DNA of 64,000 nucleotides from Bradyrhizobium sp. cir1 (GCF_014198245.1 NZ_JACIHE010000001.1:682001-746000); one strand, 5' to 3'; numbered from the stretch's first letter, positions 16,815 through 25,110 are shown. Notes: generated by a model from the sequence alone, not told the origin. Made by a program: numbers and translations.

Positions 16815-16842
16815 GAAAGCCCGGCGCGAGGGCCGGGCTTTC
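16815..16842 (-). terminator. Terminator for the SH3 protein gene
   Basis: GAAAGCCCGG and CCGGGCTTTC form a ten-base-pair stem, 12 bases after the stop codon of the gene at 16854-17957. The stem's own TTTC end gives the short T-run on the minus strand. Confidence 0.8.
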
Positions 16843-16853
16843 GTTAGGCACTG

Positions 16854-17957
16854 CTAGTGCTTCTCGTGACCGCCGCCGGGGCCGCCGGCCGGGCCACCGC
16901 CACCACGTGGCGCGGCATTGATGTGCGGAGCGCCGCCGCCACCGCCGTGCGGCGTTGCAGGCGCAGCGGCACGCGGCGCCGGCATCTGCGCACGGGCATT
17001 CATCGGGGCACCGTGGCTCACATTCGGCTGCGCGACATGTGGCGTCGCGGGCCGTGCGGCAGGTGCAGCCGACACACGCGGTGCTTCATGCGCACGTGGC
17101 GTCGGCTGGGCACGCACCGCGGCGCGGCTCGCGGCCTGTTCGTGCATCATGCGTGCCTGAGCATCGCGCGGATTGCGAGTCTGCACGCTGGTCCGCTCAT
17201 GCGCGATGCGCTCGCTCCGTCCGGCACGCGTCCGGTCGGCGGCAACCGCAGCGTCGCGTTTCGTGATCGCAGCGTCGCGCTTGGCGATCGCGGCGTCACG
17301 CTTTGCCGTGATCGCGGCGTCACGCTTCGTGATCGCGGCGTCACGCTTCGTGATCGCAGCGTCGCGCTTTGCGATTGCAGCGTCGCGCGTCGCAATCGCG
17401 GCATCGTGCCGTGAGGTCCTGGCGTCACGTCCGGAGATCGCGGCGGCCCCCTTGCCACGCACGCCCTCGCGTTCCAGTGCGATCGCCGCATCACGCGTCG
17501 CCGCACGACCGATACGGGCTGCACCCGGGTCGATCGTCATCTGCGTCGCGAAGCGCTGATGCGAGGTCCAATAACTATTCCAGTAGGCGTGACGGTGATA
17601 CCAGGGCCGCCCCACATAGTAGCTCGACCAATACGAGGTCAGCACGAACGGGACGACAGGCACGTCGATCACGTCGACATAGTCGGGGAGATAGACGTAG
17701 TGATTGCGGTAGAGATATTCGAGATATTGCGACGACACCCAGCCGCGATCGTCGGAGAAGCTCACGTCGCACCAGGCGTTGCCGCGCAGGCAGCCATGGA
17801 TGTTGACACGGGCTCCCCCGGGGATGCGATCGACCAGGGGAAAGCCGGAGCCTGGACCGGCGCGCATGCCGGTCGAGACGGTGACGATGCCCGGCGCGGC
17901 CAGCGCGGCCGTCGGGGCAAGCAGCAATGCTGCAACCAAAATGCTTCTGAGTCTCAT
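16854..17957 (-). CDS. Exported SH3-domain protein with KRDAAIT heptad repeats
   Basis: 367 residues. Signal peptide MRLRSILVAALLLAPTAALA, then a bacterial SH3 domain (about residues 22-85: VSTGMRAGPGSGFPLVDRIP, GCLRGNAWCDVSF, RGWVSSQYLEYLY). A Tyr/Trp-rich segment follows (WYHRHAYWNSYW), then eight near-identical seven-residue units of the type KRDAAIT, and a His/Pro/Gly-rich tail. SH3 domains of this class bind peptidoglycan or peptides; the repeats should form a rigid charged helix. AGGAGG precedes the ATG, an exact EcfG promoter lies upstream and a terminator follows. Confidence 0.85.
   Translation of the reverse strand: MRLRSILVAALLLAPTAALAAPGIVTVSTGMRAGPGSGFPLVDRIPGGARVNIHGCLRGNAWCDVSFSDDRGWVSSQYLEYLYRNHYVYLPDYVDVIDVPVVPFVLTSYWSSYYVGRPWYHRHAYWNSYWTSHQRFATQMTIDPGAARIGRAATRDAAIALEREGVRGKGAAAISGRDARTSRHDAAIATRDAAIAKRDAAITKRDAAITKRDAAITAKRDAAIAKRDAAITKRDAAVAADRTRAGRSERIAHERTSVQTRNPRDAQARMMHEQAASRAAVRAQPTPRAHEAPRVSAAPAARPATPHVAQPNVSHGAPMNARAQMPAPRAAAPATPHGGGGGAPHINAAPRGGGGPAGGPGGGHEKH
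17244..17412. repeat. In-gene tandem repeat, 21-bp unit
   Basis: About eight imperfect 21-base units (GCGTCACGCTTCGTGATCGC type on the plus strand), each encoding one RDAAI-containing heptapeptide. One unit carries an extra codon (ITAKRDAAI), so the frame is kept but the heptad phase shifts by one residue. Confidence 0.85.
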
Positions 17958-17982
17958 GGCGTGTTCCTCCTCTGCCAGACGG

Positions 17983-18007
17983 AACGCGCAGGCGGAACGA
18001 GCGTTCC
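17983..18007 (-). promoter_or_regulatory. Candidate sigma-EcfG promoter for the SH3 protein
   Basis: On the minus strand GGAAC (18007-18003), 16 bases, CGTT (17986-17983); the -10 ends 26 bases before the start codon. Exact consensus match. Confidence 0.7.
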
Positions 18008-18109
18008 GCCTATGATCGGCGCAGCAGCCGAAAGATTGAGAGCGCGCCACGCGCGGAGTTCAATATTCATCCGCCGTTCATCGGCACGGCGCGCGTAACG
18101 CTTTCGGCG

Positions 18110-20032
18110 TCAGTTCACCGGCAGCATGAAGGCGTCGAAGTACGCGGCGAGCCCGGCAAAATCGTCGATCGGCAGCACGCTCGCGACATACTGGTCGGGC
18201 CGCACCACGACCATGCAACCGGTCTTGCGATCGATGCCGCGCATGGCGAAGACGTCCTGGCCGCTCTTGAGATCCGGACAGAACATCTTTTCGTAGTCAT
18301 ACAAGCCGTAACGGCCTTTGCTTGGGAGCAACATCGGCGGCATCGCCTCGATGGCGAGCTCGCGATGATCCTGCTGAAAAACCGCGCGCACATCGATCAC
18401 GCCGTCGATGTCGCCGCTTCTGGGCGTGTATCGCCGGATTGGAGATTTCCGGGATTCAGCGAGAAAATTGCACAAGGCACGAATGGCCGAGCCGGACGCG
18501 GCGGGATTCTCAGCGGGCGAGAACGCGTAGATGCGGAAGCGGCCGTCGGCCTGCGCGGCGTGACCGAGGTGCACCGGCTTGGCATCCGCAAGGCGGATCA
18601 CCGGCGCGGAATGGAAGCGCTTGCCGATCACGAGGCCCTGCGCGAGATGCTGATGCGACGCCGCGCCGGTGAGCACCGAGGGCTTGTAATGCGTCGCGGT
18701 ACCGGCCGTGTAGCGGCCGTGCCGGACGAAATAGTCCTGCGTCCTGGCCGCATCCGCTCCGCCGGCCTTGGCGGCTGAAGCGAGAATCCCGGCCCATTCG
18801 CGATCGAAATCAATCAACTCCTTCGCAACCGCCTGCCGCTCCACCGAATAGGAATGCAGCAGACTCGGCCCGCATTGCTTGCGGATAACGGCGGCGAGCT
18901 TCCAGCCGAGATTGAAGGCGTCCTGCATCGAGACGTTCATGCCCTGCCCCGCCTTCGGGCTGTGAGTATGACAGGCATCGCCGGCGATGAAGATGCGCGG
19001 CTGGCGGCTTGCGATCTCAGCCTCCGGCACGTCGTCGAACTTGTCGGTCAGGCGCTGGCCGATCTCGTAGACCGACCACCAGGCGATCTCCTTCACGTCA
19101 AGCGTATGCGGCTTCAGGATCCTCTGCGCTTTCGCGATCACGTCGTCGGCGGTGATGTTGCGATTGGCAACGCGCTCGCCGACATCGAGCTTGGCGAGCT
19201 CGACATAGATGCGAACCATGTAGCCGCCTTCGCGCGGAATGATCAGCAGGCTGCCGTCCTTCGCCGACTGGATCAGGGACTTGAAGCGGATGTCGGGAAA
19301 ATCGGTCACCGCCAGCACGTCCATCACGCCCCAGGCGTGGTTGGCGGAATCGCCGTGCAGCTCGCGGCCGATCGATTTGCGCACCGTGCTGCGCGCGCCG
19401 TCGCAGCCGACGACATACCGCGCCCTGATGGTCTCGACCTTGCCTTCGCTGCCGGCATCGACGCGTTCGAGCCGCACGGTCACGGGATGGTCGGCGGGAG
19501 CTGAGGACTGATCGACCTCGAGGTCGATCAAGCGGCGGCTGTAATAGGGCTCGAGCTTGGCGGGCGCCTTGCGCATGACGTCGAGAAAGCCGTCATGGAT
19601 GCGCGCCTGGTTGAGGATGACATGCGGGAATTCAGACAGCCCGTCCTCGACGTCCTGCACCCTTCCGCTGCGGACGATTGTCTCCGGCATGCGCTCGTCC
19701 GGCTTCCAGAACGTCGTCTCGTTGACCCAATAGGCCTCCTTCAGCACACGCTCGCTGAAGCCGTAGGCGTGGAACATCTCCATGGTGCGGCAGGCGATGC
19801 CGTCGGCCTGCCCGACCAGCAGGCGGCCCGGCTTCTGCTCGACGATGCAGGTCTTGATGTCAGGAAATTGCGCAAGCTGGGCGGCGAGCGTGAGGCCGGC
19901 GGGCCCGCAGCCGACGATGAGGACATCGACCTCGGCAGGCAGCGCGCCCGAAGCGCCGGGAGGCTGAACGCGCTCGGCGGGATCGGCGATCTCGGGGTCG
20001 CCCGGCTGAAATCCATTCAGATGGAATTGCAT
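18110..20032 (-). CDS. mobA: 3-Hydroxybenzoate 4-monooxygenase (MobA-type flavoprotein hydroxylase)
   Basis: 640 residues, the length of Comamonas MobA. FAD motifs: VDVLIVGCGPAGLTLAAQLA (about 36-55), YVVGCDGARSTVRKSIGREL (DG motif), RIFIAGDACHTHSPKAGQGM (GD motif). The N-terminus MQFHLNGFQPGDPEIADP, the GQADGIACRTMEMFHAYGF segment and the C-terminal thioredoxin-like domain (ending GMRGID-like KTGCMVVVRPDQYVASVLP) agree with MobA as I know it. It converts 3-hydroxybenzoate to protocatechuate with NADPH and O2. The start follows GGGAGAGGTGCTC. It is divergent from a MarR gene across a perfect operator, as in the Comamonas mobA-mobR pair. Other phenol hydroxylases are possible but less likely. 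Confidence 0.88.
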   Translation of the reverse strand: MQFHLNGFQPGDPEIADPAERVQPPGASGALPAEVDVLIVGCGPAGLTLAAQLAQFPDIKTCIVEQKPGRLLVGQADGIACRTMEMFHAYGFSERVLKEAYWVNETTFWKPDERMPETIVRSGRVQDVEDGLSEFPHVILNQARIHDGFLDVMRKAPAKLEPYYSRRLIDLEVDQSSAPADHPVTVRLERVDAGSEGKVETIRARYVVGCDGARSTVRKSIGRELHGDSANHAWGVMDVLAVTDFPDIRFKSLIQSAKDGSLLIIPREGGYMVRIYVELAKLDVGERVANRNITADDVIAKAQRILKPHTLDVKEIAWWSVYEIGQRLTDKFDDVPEAEIASRQPRIFIAGDACHTHSPKAGQGMNVSMQDAFNLGWKLAAVIRKQCGPSLLHSYSVERQAVAKELIDFDREWAGILASAAKAGGADAARTQDYFVRHGRYTAGTATHYKPSVLTGAASHQHLAQGLVIGKRFHSAPVIRLADAKPVHLGHAAQADGRFRIYAFSPAENPAASGSAIRALCNFLAESRKSPIRRYTPRSGDIDGVIDVRAVFQQDHRELAIEAMPPMLLPSKGRYGLYDYEKMFCPDLKSGQDVFAMRGIDRKTGCMVVVRPDQYVASVLPIDDFAGLAAYFDAFMLPVN

Positions 20033-20070
20033 GAGCACCTCTCCCGTCAACGTCTTCTTCAATATTGCTC

Positions 20071-20093
20071 AGTATACTGACTATCAGTATACT
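20071..20093. promoter_or_regulatory. MarR-type operator between mobA and its regulator
   Basis: Perfect inverted repeat AGTATACTGA and TCAGTATACT separated by three bases, midway in the 102-base intergenic region. Each arm starts with or ends in the self-complementary AGTATACT. It overlaps the expected core promoters of both genes. Confidence 0.8.
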
Positions 20094-20134
20094 TGTCAAT
20101 GATCCGCACCGTTGCTGCCCTCAAGGAGAATTCG

Positions 20135-20590
20135 GTGAAAGACAACAACGACATGCCCGGGCATCTGGCGCGCCGGTTCCAGCAGATCGCGGTCGCGGTG
20201 TTCCTGGCCGAGGTCGGCGATGCCGGCTTCGATCTTACGCCGGTGCAATACGCCGCGCTCGCGACCATCAAGGCCAATCCAGGGCTCGACCAGGTGACGC
20301 TCGCAGGCCTGATCGCCTACGACCGCACCACCATCACGGGCGTGATCGATCGCCTGGTGCAGAAGGGTCTCATCGAGCGCCGTGCCAGTCCCCGCGACCG
20401 CCGAGCCCGCGAGCTCGAGATCACCGACGAGGGGCGGCGCACGCTGCGCAAGATCACGCCGGCGGTTGAGTCCGCACAGCGCATCATGCTGCGCGGCCTT
20501 AGCGCGAAGGAAGGCGAGGAGTTGATGCGGCTCTTGCGCAAGGCGATCGCCGCCGGCAACGAGCTCAGCCGTGCCCCGCTGCGCGAATAG
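20135..20590 (+). CDS. MarR-family regulator, probable MobR counterpart
   Basis: 151 residues from GTG, which has AAGGAG six bases before it (upstream ATG/TTG codons overlap the operator and lack a site). The winged helix is QVTLAGLIAYDRTTITGVID followed by LVQKGLIERRASPRDRRARE, the DRR wing signature of MarR proteins. Dimer helices lie at both ends. By analogy with MobR it would repress mobA and be released by 3-hydroxybenzoate; this is inference from position and operator. Confidence 0.85.
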   Translation: MKDNNDMPGHLARRFQQIAVAVFLAEVGDAGFDLTPVQYAALATIKANPGLDQVTLAGLIAYDRTTITGVIDRLVQKGLIERRASPRDRRARELEITDEGRRTLRKITPAVESAQRIMLRGLSAKEGEELMRLLRKAIAAGNELSRAPLRE

Positions 20591-20629
20591 GCCTATTTTG
20601 TGCGTACTCGTCGCAGTGCGGCGAAACCT

Positions 20630-20655
20630 GGAACTAACCTTCGGCTGCTACCGTC
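20630..20655 (+). promoter_or_regulatory. Possible sigma-EcfG promoter for the gene at 20708
   Basis: GGAAC (20630-20634), 17 bases, CGTC (20652-20655): one mismatch to GGAAC-N16/17-CGTT, 52 bases before the start codon. Weaker than the three exact sites in the window. Confidence 0.4.
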
Positions 20656-20707
20656 GGCACCATTCGGCGCTTAACGCGCGATTAACTTTGCCGTTCCGGA
20701 GTTTTGG

Positions 20708-21142
20708 ATGTCCAGGTTCATCATCGTCGCGGCGGCCATCGCACTCTCGACCGTCCCTGCGCGCGCGAACGGCCATGGCGGCGGCGATGCCCCTCCTCCG
20801 CCCAAACCCGAGGCGACGACCGCACCGGCCAAGGTGGTCCTGACCAAGGAGGGCCCCAAGCTCGTCGATCTCAAGGGCATGACGCTCTACACTTACGAGC
20901 GCGACACGACCGGCAAGAGCTCGAACTGCAACGGCAAGTGCATCGAGAGCTGGGTGCCCCTGTCCGCAACCGCCGATGCCAAGGCGATCGGCGACTTCAC
21001 CGTGATCAACCGCAACGACGGCAGCAAGATGTGGGCGTATCGCTACCGCCCGCTCTACACCTCGCCGGCCGACAGGTCGCCGGGCGACGCCAACGGCACC
21101 GCCACGACCCTGCAGTGGCACATCGCGCGGCCTGAGAACTAG
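20708..21142 (+). CDS. Secreted COG4315-type protein (Lipoprotein_15 repeat family)
   Basis: 144 residues. Signal peptide MSRFIIVAAAIALSTVPARA, a His/Gly/Pro linker, then the PF03640-type repeats: LVDLKGMTLYTYERDTTGKS, NCNGKCIESWVPLSATADA, and WAYRYRPLYTSPADRSPGD. The conserved TLY-x-D/E and CxxxC-x-x-x-W features are present. The family is exported, often stress- or metal-linked, function unknown. A near-consensus EcfG promoter precedes it. Confidence 0.85.
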   Translation: MSRFIIVAAAIALSTVPARANGHGGGDAPPPPKPEATTAPAKVVLTKEGPKLVDLKGMTLYTYERDTTGKSSNCNGKCIESWVPLSATADAKAIGDFTVINRNDGSKMWAYRYRPLYTSPADRSPGDANGTATTLQWHIARPEN

Positions 21143-21153
21143 GAAACGCGCGC

Positions 21154-21846
21154 TTATCCGCGCCAGCGCGCGCCTGGTCCGGCCTGCGCGTTCTGCCCGG
21201 GCGGCAGCACCACAACGGTCGAATTGAGCTTCACGCGGTCATAGAGATCGATCACGTCCTCGTTGCGCATTCGGATGCAGCCCGACGAGATCGCCTGCCC
21301 GATATATTCGGGCTGGTTGGTGCCGTGGATGCGGTAGAGCGTGTCCTTGTTGCCGACAAAGAGATAGATGCCCCGCGCGCCCAGCGGATTGGCGGGACCA
21401 CCGGGAACGCGCGCCGGATACGGCCCAAGCCGCGCCTGGATGTCCGCCGTCGGCACCCAGTCGGGCCATTCCGCCAGGCGGCCGACGCGCGCAACGCCGG
21501 AGAAGGCCATCGCCTCCTCACCGACCGCGACGCCGTAGCGGATCGCCTTGCCGTCGGGCAGCACGAAATAGAGATAGCGCGCGTCGGTATCGACCAGGAT
21601 CGTGCCCGGTTGCTCCTTGCGCGGATAATCGACGATGTGCCGCAGATATTGCTCGGGCACGTTGGCCTGGGCGTAAGGCGTGTGTGCAAGCAACTGGCGA
21701 TCGCGCGGCGTCATGCTCGCGTCGGTCGATGGCGAAAGTGTCGTCTGCATGCAGCCGCCGAGCGGAAGCAAGGCAACGACGAAGAAAGCGAGAACAGATC
21801 TTGGCACCGCCGGCCCCCCGATAGCGGATCGCAGCACCCCCAGCAT
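21154..21846 (-). CDS. Lipoprotein L,D-transpeptidase (YkuD family)
   Basis: About 230 residues. Signal sequence ending in lipobox LGGC (LAFFVVALLPLGGC), then the YkuD domain (about 80-225): TILVDTDARYLYFVLPDGKA, WVPTADIQARLGPYP, IYLFVGNKDTLYRIHGTNQP and active site IGQAISSGCIRMRNEDVIDL with the catalytic Cys after SSG. It crosslinks peptidoglycan or attaches proteins to it from the periplasmic face. A GTG at 21807 with GGGGGG upstream would give a more typical 18-residue signal; ATG 21846 is used here. Confidence 0.87.
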   Translation of the reverse strand: MLGVLRSAIGGPAVPRSVLAFFVVALLPLGGCMQTTLSPSTDASMTPRDRQLLAHTPYAQANVPEQYLRHIVDYPRKEQPGTILVDTDARYLYFVLPDGKAIRYGVAVGEEAMAFSGVARVGRLAEWPDWVPTADIQARLGPYPARVPGGPANPLGARGIYLFVGNKDTLYRIHGTNQPEYIGQAISSGCIRMRNEDVIDLYDRVKLNSTVVVLPPGQNAQAGPGARWRG

Positions 21847-22078
21847 TGGTAGATGCTGCCCAAATCGTGCTGAAAACAAGGCAGTGTGGAACAATTGCGC
21901 GTGTTTGTTGAACCGGGTTCCATCACCACAAACGGCGGAAGAGCGTCGCATGATCTCCATCCCCTCGCCTTGCTTTGGTCAAACCCGGCTGGACTCGTGC
22001 GTCATCTGCCCGTGACGGGCTCACCTCAACAGATCGGCTCGCGCCAATGCGAGCGGCGAAGGCTTCTAAGGAGCTGCG

Positions 22079-23131
22079 ATGCTCGCAACGCTGAACAGCA
22101 AGCAAATCGTCGATGAGATCGTGAAGGACACGGTCAAGGACAACGACCCCCACGACGCGATTCAGATCTCGCCCGAGATCGTCGCGGTCTCCCGCCCCAT
22201 CAGCGTGGCGCCGGCGCTGGCCCCTGACATCACGCCGCGCCCCGAGCCGAAATTCGCGCCGGAGCCCAAAATCAATTCCGAGCCGAAATTCAGTCCTGAG
22301 CCGAAGTTCAGTCCTGTCTCGGAGCCGCCCACGGCGGTGCCCTCGGTCGATACCGAGGTGCGCCTCGCGCCCGGCGATGGTCCCAGCCGGCCCAGGCGTT
22401 CCGCTGCCGGCAGGTGGCTGCGCGGCGCCTTCGTCACATTCCTGTTTGCCGGCGGCAGCGCGGCCGCCACGGTTGCCTGGGAGAAGCACGGCGATACCGC
22501 GAGGCGCATGATCGCCGAGTGGACACCGGTATTGACCTCGCTGCTGCCTTCGACTTCGCAAACGGCACCAGTCGCCGCCGCGCAGCCGGTCCCGTCCGCG
22601 GCGCAAGCCACAATGGATCAACCGATCGATCAACCTGTGGCGCAAGCTGCGGCCGATCAACCTGCGAGTCCACCTGCAGCTCCTGCAGCTCAGGTTGCAG
22701 CCGCCGCGCCCGCGGCAACACAGACCGAGGCAACGCAGTCGGTACAATCGATGACGCGCGATCTCGCGGCCATGGCGCAGCAGATCGAGCAGCTCAAGGC
22801 CAACATCGCCGAGCTGAAGGCCGGACAGGAGCAGATGGCCCGCGAGATGGCGAAGCCGCCTGCACCGAAGCCGATCGTCGAAGCGAAGCCGCCCGTCGAT
22901 CCGCACGCACGCGTGTCCGCGCTGCCGCCGCGCGCTCCGGCTCAAACGCCGCCGCCGGTTCGCAAGCCGAAGCCAGCGGTGACGCAGACCTATATGCCGG
23001 CTTATGCGCCCGCGCCGCCGGCACCGTCGCAAGCGGCCGCGGTCCCGCCGCCAGCTCCGCCGGTCACCACGACGCAGGCGGTTGCCGATGACGATGGACC
23101 TGTCGTGCGTCCGCCGATGCCGCTACGTTAG
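22079..23131 (+). CDS. Single-pass membrane protein with PEPKF repeats and coiled coil
   Basis: 350 residues from an ATG preceded by AAGGAG. The N-terminal cytoplasmic part has repeats of the type (E)PKFSPEPKF. One transmembrane helix follows near residue 120 (LRGAFVTFLFAGGSAAATVA), then WEKHGDTARRMIAEWTPVL, an Ala/Pro/Gln linker, a coiled coil (LAAMAQQIEQLKANIAELKA) and a Pro-rich tail. The plan and length mirror the protein at 1877-2914. Likely an inner-membrane scaffold; function unknown. A hairpin follows the stop. Confidence 0.75.
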   Translation: MLATLNSKQIVDEIVKDTVKDNDPHDAIQISPEIVAVSRPISVAPALAPDITPRPEPKFAPEPKINSEPKFSPEPKFSPVSEPPTAVPSVDTEVRLAPGDGPSRPRRSAAGRWLRGAFVTFLFAGGSAAATVAWEKHGDTARRMIAEWTPVLTSLLPSTSQTAPVAAAQPVPSAAQATMDQPIDQPVAQAAADQPASPPAAPAAQVAAAAPAATQTEATQSVQSMTRDLAAMAQQIEQLKANIAELKAGQEQMAREMAKPPAPKPIVEAKPPVDPHARVSALPPRAPAQTPPPVRKPKPAVTQTYMPAYAPAPPAPSQAAAVPPPAPPVTTTQAVADDDGPVVRPPMPLR

Positions 23132-23509
23132 AACAACGTCGCGAACGCTGTCCGAGTCGACGAGATGCGTTGAGTCCGGGCAACTACGGAGACGATGTTT
23201 TGATCGTCATCCATCATGAGAAAAGGCCGTCGGGATTTATGCCGCCGGCCTTCTCTTGCAACTCCCGGTTCCCGGAGCCCGGTTCTGTTGCAATTCCATG
23301 CCTCATGATCGCGTTAACATATTTAATAAAATCTTAACGGGCTCGCGTATTGCACATCATTTCTGCGCCATAGGCACAGAGATTGTGCGGCTTGTTCATT
23401 CGATAAAGATCGACTCAGTGATACCATCCGAGATGTGTCGGGACTTCCGTTGAAGACTTGTTTTCAAGACTTGCAACTGAGACTTGGTCGTCACACCGGG
23501 GGACTTCGG
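23132..23509 (+). other. Intergenic region between the coiled-coil protein and the DUF6894-type gene
   Basis: Apart from the hairpin at 23218-23255, no gene is supported. Bases 23300-23420 are clearly AT-rich for this genome (TTAACATATTTAATAAAATC) and are the likely promoter of the gene at 23510, but no sigma consensus stands out. Confidence 0.5.
23218..23255 (+). terminator. Terminator-like hairpin after the coiled-coil membrane protein
   Basis: GAAAAGGCCGTCGG pairs imperfectly with CCGCCGGCCTTCTC around a short AT loop, followed by TTGC. It lies about 90 bases after the stop at 23131. Confidence 0.55.
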
Positions 23510-23740
23510 ATGCCGTACTACTCCTTCGATCTTGTGGTTGGTGAAGAGTTCAAGAACCAGGGCGGAATCATCCTCGAAGACATCGAGGTTGCCTCCGATC
23601 GCGCCGATCAGCTCGCATGCGAGCTGTCGCAGGTGAAGCCGGAGCTGCAGCAGAAAGGTTGCGCGGTGCGCGTCACCGATCGCGATCACAAAGAGGTCTA
23701 TCGCACGCCGCTCGATCCCGTGCCGGCCTGGCAGCGCTAG
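23510..23740 (+). CDS. DUF6894-like small protein
   Basis: 76 residues starting MPYYSFDLVVGEEFKNQGGI, the MPxYxFD opening of the DUF6894 family, with ILEDIEVASDRADQLACELS and ending RTPLDPVPAWQR. GGGGGACTTCGG precedes the ATG. Cytoplasmic; these proteins are numerous in Bradyrhizobium and Methylobacterium, often stress-linked, with no known activity. Confidence 0.75.
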   Translation: MPYYSFDLVVGEEFKNQGGIILEDIEVASDRADQLACELSQVKPELQQKGCAVRVTDRDHKEVYRTPLDPVPAWQR

Positions 23741-23748
23741 CTAGACCA

Positions 23749-23803
23749 TAGCGTATTCGAGCGAAGTGGACGCCGGTTCGCGTAAAGAAAACGCGTCAAA
23801 AAA
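23749..23803. repeat. Dispersed repeat, GCGAAGTGGA-CCGGTTCGC family, copy 2
   Basis: TTCGAGCGAAGTGGACGCC then AGAAAACGCGTCAAAAAAG, the same blocks as 15717-15770. The repeat overlaps the end of the SDR gene and provides its TGA stop and last codon. Confidence 0.85.
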
Positions 23804-24587
23804 GAGTGTCCAGCACCGGCGCTTCGAACCAGTTCGTCAGCGACAGCCCGCCGTCGACGACGAAGGCTGCGCCGGTGACGTAACCTGAGAGCTTGTCCGA
23901 CAACACCGTGAGCGCCATCGGCGCAAGGTCATTTGCCTCGCCGAGACGCCCGAGCGGAATGTGTCTCGCCAGGGAGGCGTCCGCAACGAACCCGCCCGCT
24001 GCGATTGCACCCGGCACCAGCGCGTTGACGCGGATGTTGTTCCGCCCGAAGGTCTTCGCCAGCTCCTTCACCAGCATCGCCATGCCCGCCTTCGCCGTCG
24101 AGTAATGCGGCAGGTTGCGCGGCGTGCCCGCATGCAGCGAGGTGAGGAACAGAAACGAGCCGGGCCGCTTCGCTGCGGTCAGCCGCTTTGCGAGTCCGCG
24201 CGCCAGATGAAAGCCGGCATCGAGATTGACGGCGTGCATCTCCTGCCAGGTCCTGCGATCGACCGCGAGCGCGTGATCGGCCTCGCGCCGCGGCGGCGAG
24301 GCGCTGTGGACGAAATGCGTCACCTCGCCCAGCGCAGCATGCGAGGCTGCAAGCAGCGCATCGCAGGCGTCGAGCCTTGCGAGATCGCCAATCCAGGGCA
24401 CGGCGAGTTCGGGCCTTTCGCTCGCGCTGATCGCGGCACTCACCCGATCCGCGCTGATATCGGCAAACACGGTTCGGACGCCCTCGCCGACCAGGGCCTG
24501 CGCGATCGCGCGGCCGATGCCGTTGCCCGCGCCGGTGACGAGCGCCGTGTCGGTTGCGGGATCGAACGGCGCGCTGAACAGGCTCAT
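23796..24587 (-). CDS. Short-chain dehydrogenase/reductase
   Basis: 263 residues. Cofactor motif TGxxxGIG in TALVTGAGNGIGRAIAQALV, catalytic Ser in FLFLTSLHAGTP, Tyr and Lys in HYSTAKAGMAMLVKEL (YxxxK), then IRVNALVPGAIAAGG and the C-terminal GYVTGAAFVVDGG. A classical NAD(P)-dependent oxidoreductase; substrate unknown. The start follows GGAGAGCGAC. The stop codon lies within a dispersed repeat, so the original C-terminus may have been replaced. Divergent from the gene at 24718. Confidence 0.9.
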   Translation of the reverse strand: MSLFSAPFDPATDTALVTGAGNGIGRAIAQALVGEGVRTVFADISADRVSAAISASERPELAVPWIGDLARLDACDALLAASHAALGEVTHFVHSASPPRREADHALAVDRRTWQEMHAVNLDAGFHLARGLAKRLTAAKRPGSFLFLTSLHAGTPRNLPHYSTAKAGMAMLVKELAKTFGRNNIRVNALVPGAIAAGGFVADASLARHIPLGRLGEANDLAPMALTVLSDKLSGYVTGAAFVVDGGLSLTNWFEAPVLDTLF

Positions 24588-24717
24588 GTCGCTCTCCGGG
24601 GCCAGGGTGCCCGCCACGATAGCGCAGCGCGACGCGGCGCGACAATTGCGCCCCGTCACCATTGCGGAGCGGCGCGCCGGACGCTAGCCTCCCCGAAAAA
24701 TCGAGGAGGTACCAGGG

Positions 24718-25110
24718 ATGCGCTATGGTTTTCTGATGACGGGCCTGTTGCTGCTCGCCGCGCCGGCACAGGCGGCCGACGCGCCGCCGCGGGCGACCTA
24801 TGTGACGATGGTCCTGCAGGCCTTCGCCGCCAAGGTCGAATGTCCCGGCACCGATCTCGTCTATCAGGACCTCGTGCAGAAGGCGCAGCAGATGCAGCTG
24901 CCCGACGGCACCACCGAGAAGGTGCGCAAGGCGATCGCCTGGATGCACACCGGCGGCAAGATGGGCGAGAAGCAGGACGACGATTTGATGGCCGAGGTCG
25001 CGGTCGCGACACAGGCGACCGATATGGACCAGCGCCGTCTCGGCATGCCCGGCTGGTGCGAGGCGCAGAAGACCAACCTCGCCGGCCTGATCCGCAGCAA
25101 GGGCGGCTAG
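24718..25110 (+). CDS. Secreted hypothetical protein, 130 residues
   Basis: Signal peptide MRYGFLMTGLLLLAAPAQAA, then a helical mature domain with two Cys (KVECPGTDLVYQDLVQKAQQ; GMPGWCEAQKTNLAGL) probably bonded. GAGGAGG lies before the ATG. No catalytic motif seen. Followed after about 100 bases by another small exported protein. Confidence 0.75.
   Translation: MRYGFLMTGLLLLAAPAQAADAPPRATYVTMVLQAFAAKVECPGTDLVYQDLVQKAQQMQLPDGTTEKVRKAIAWMHTGGKMGEKQDDDLMAEVAVATQATDMDQRRLGMPGWCEAQKTNLAGLIRSKGG

Noticed and set aside
20673..20697. EcfG-like site on the minus strand (GGAAC-N16-CGTT)
   Set aside because: It would fire antisense through the MarR gene, with mobA more than 600 bases away; no gene fits, so it was left as chance.
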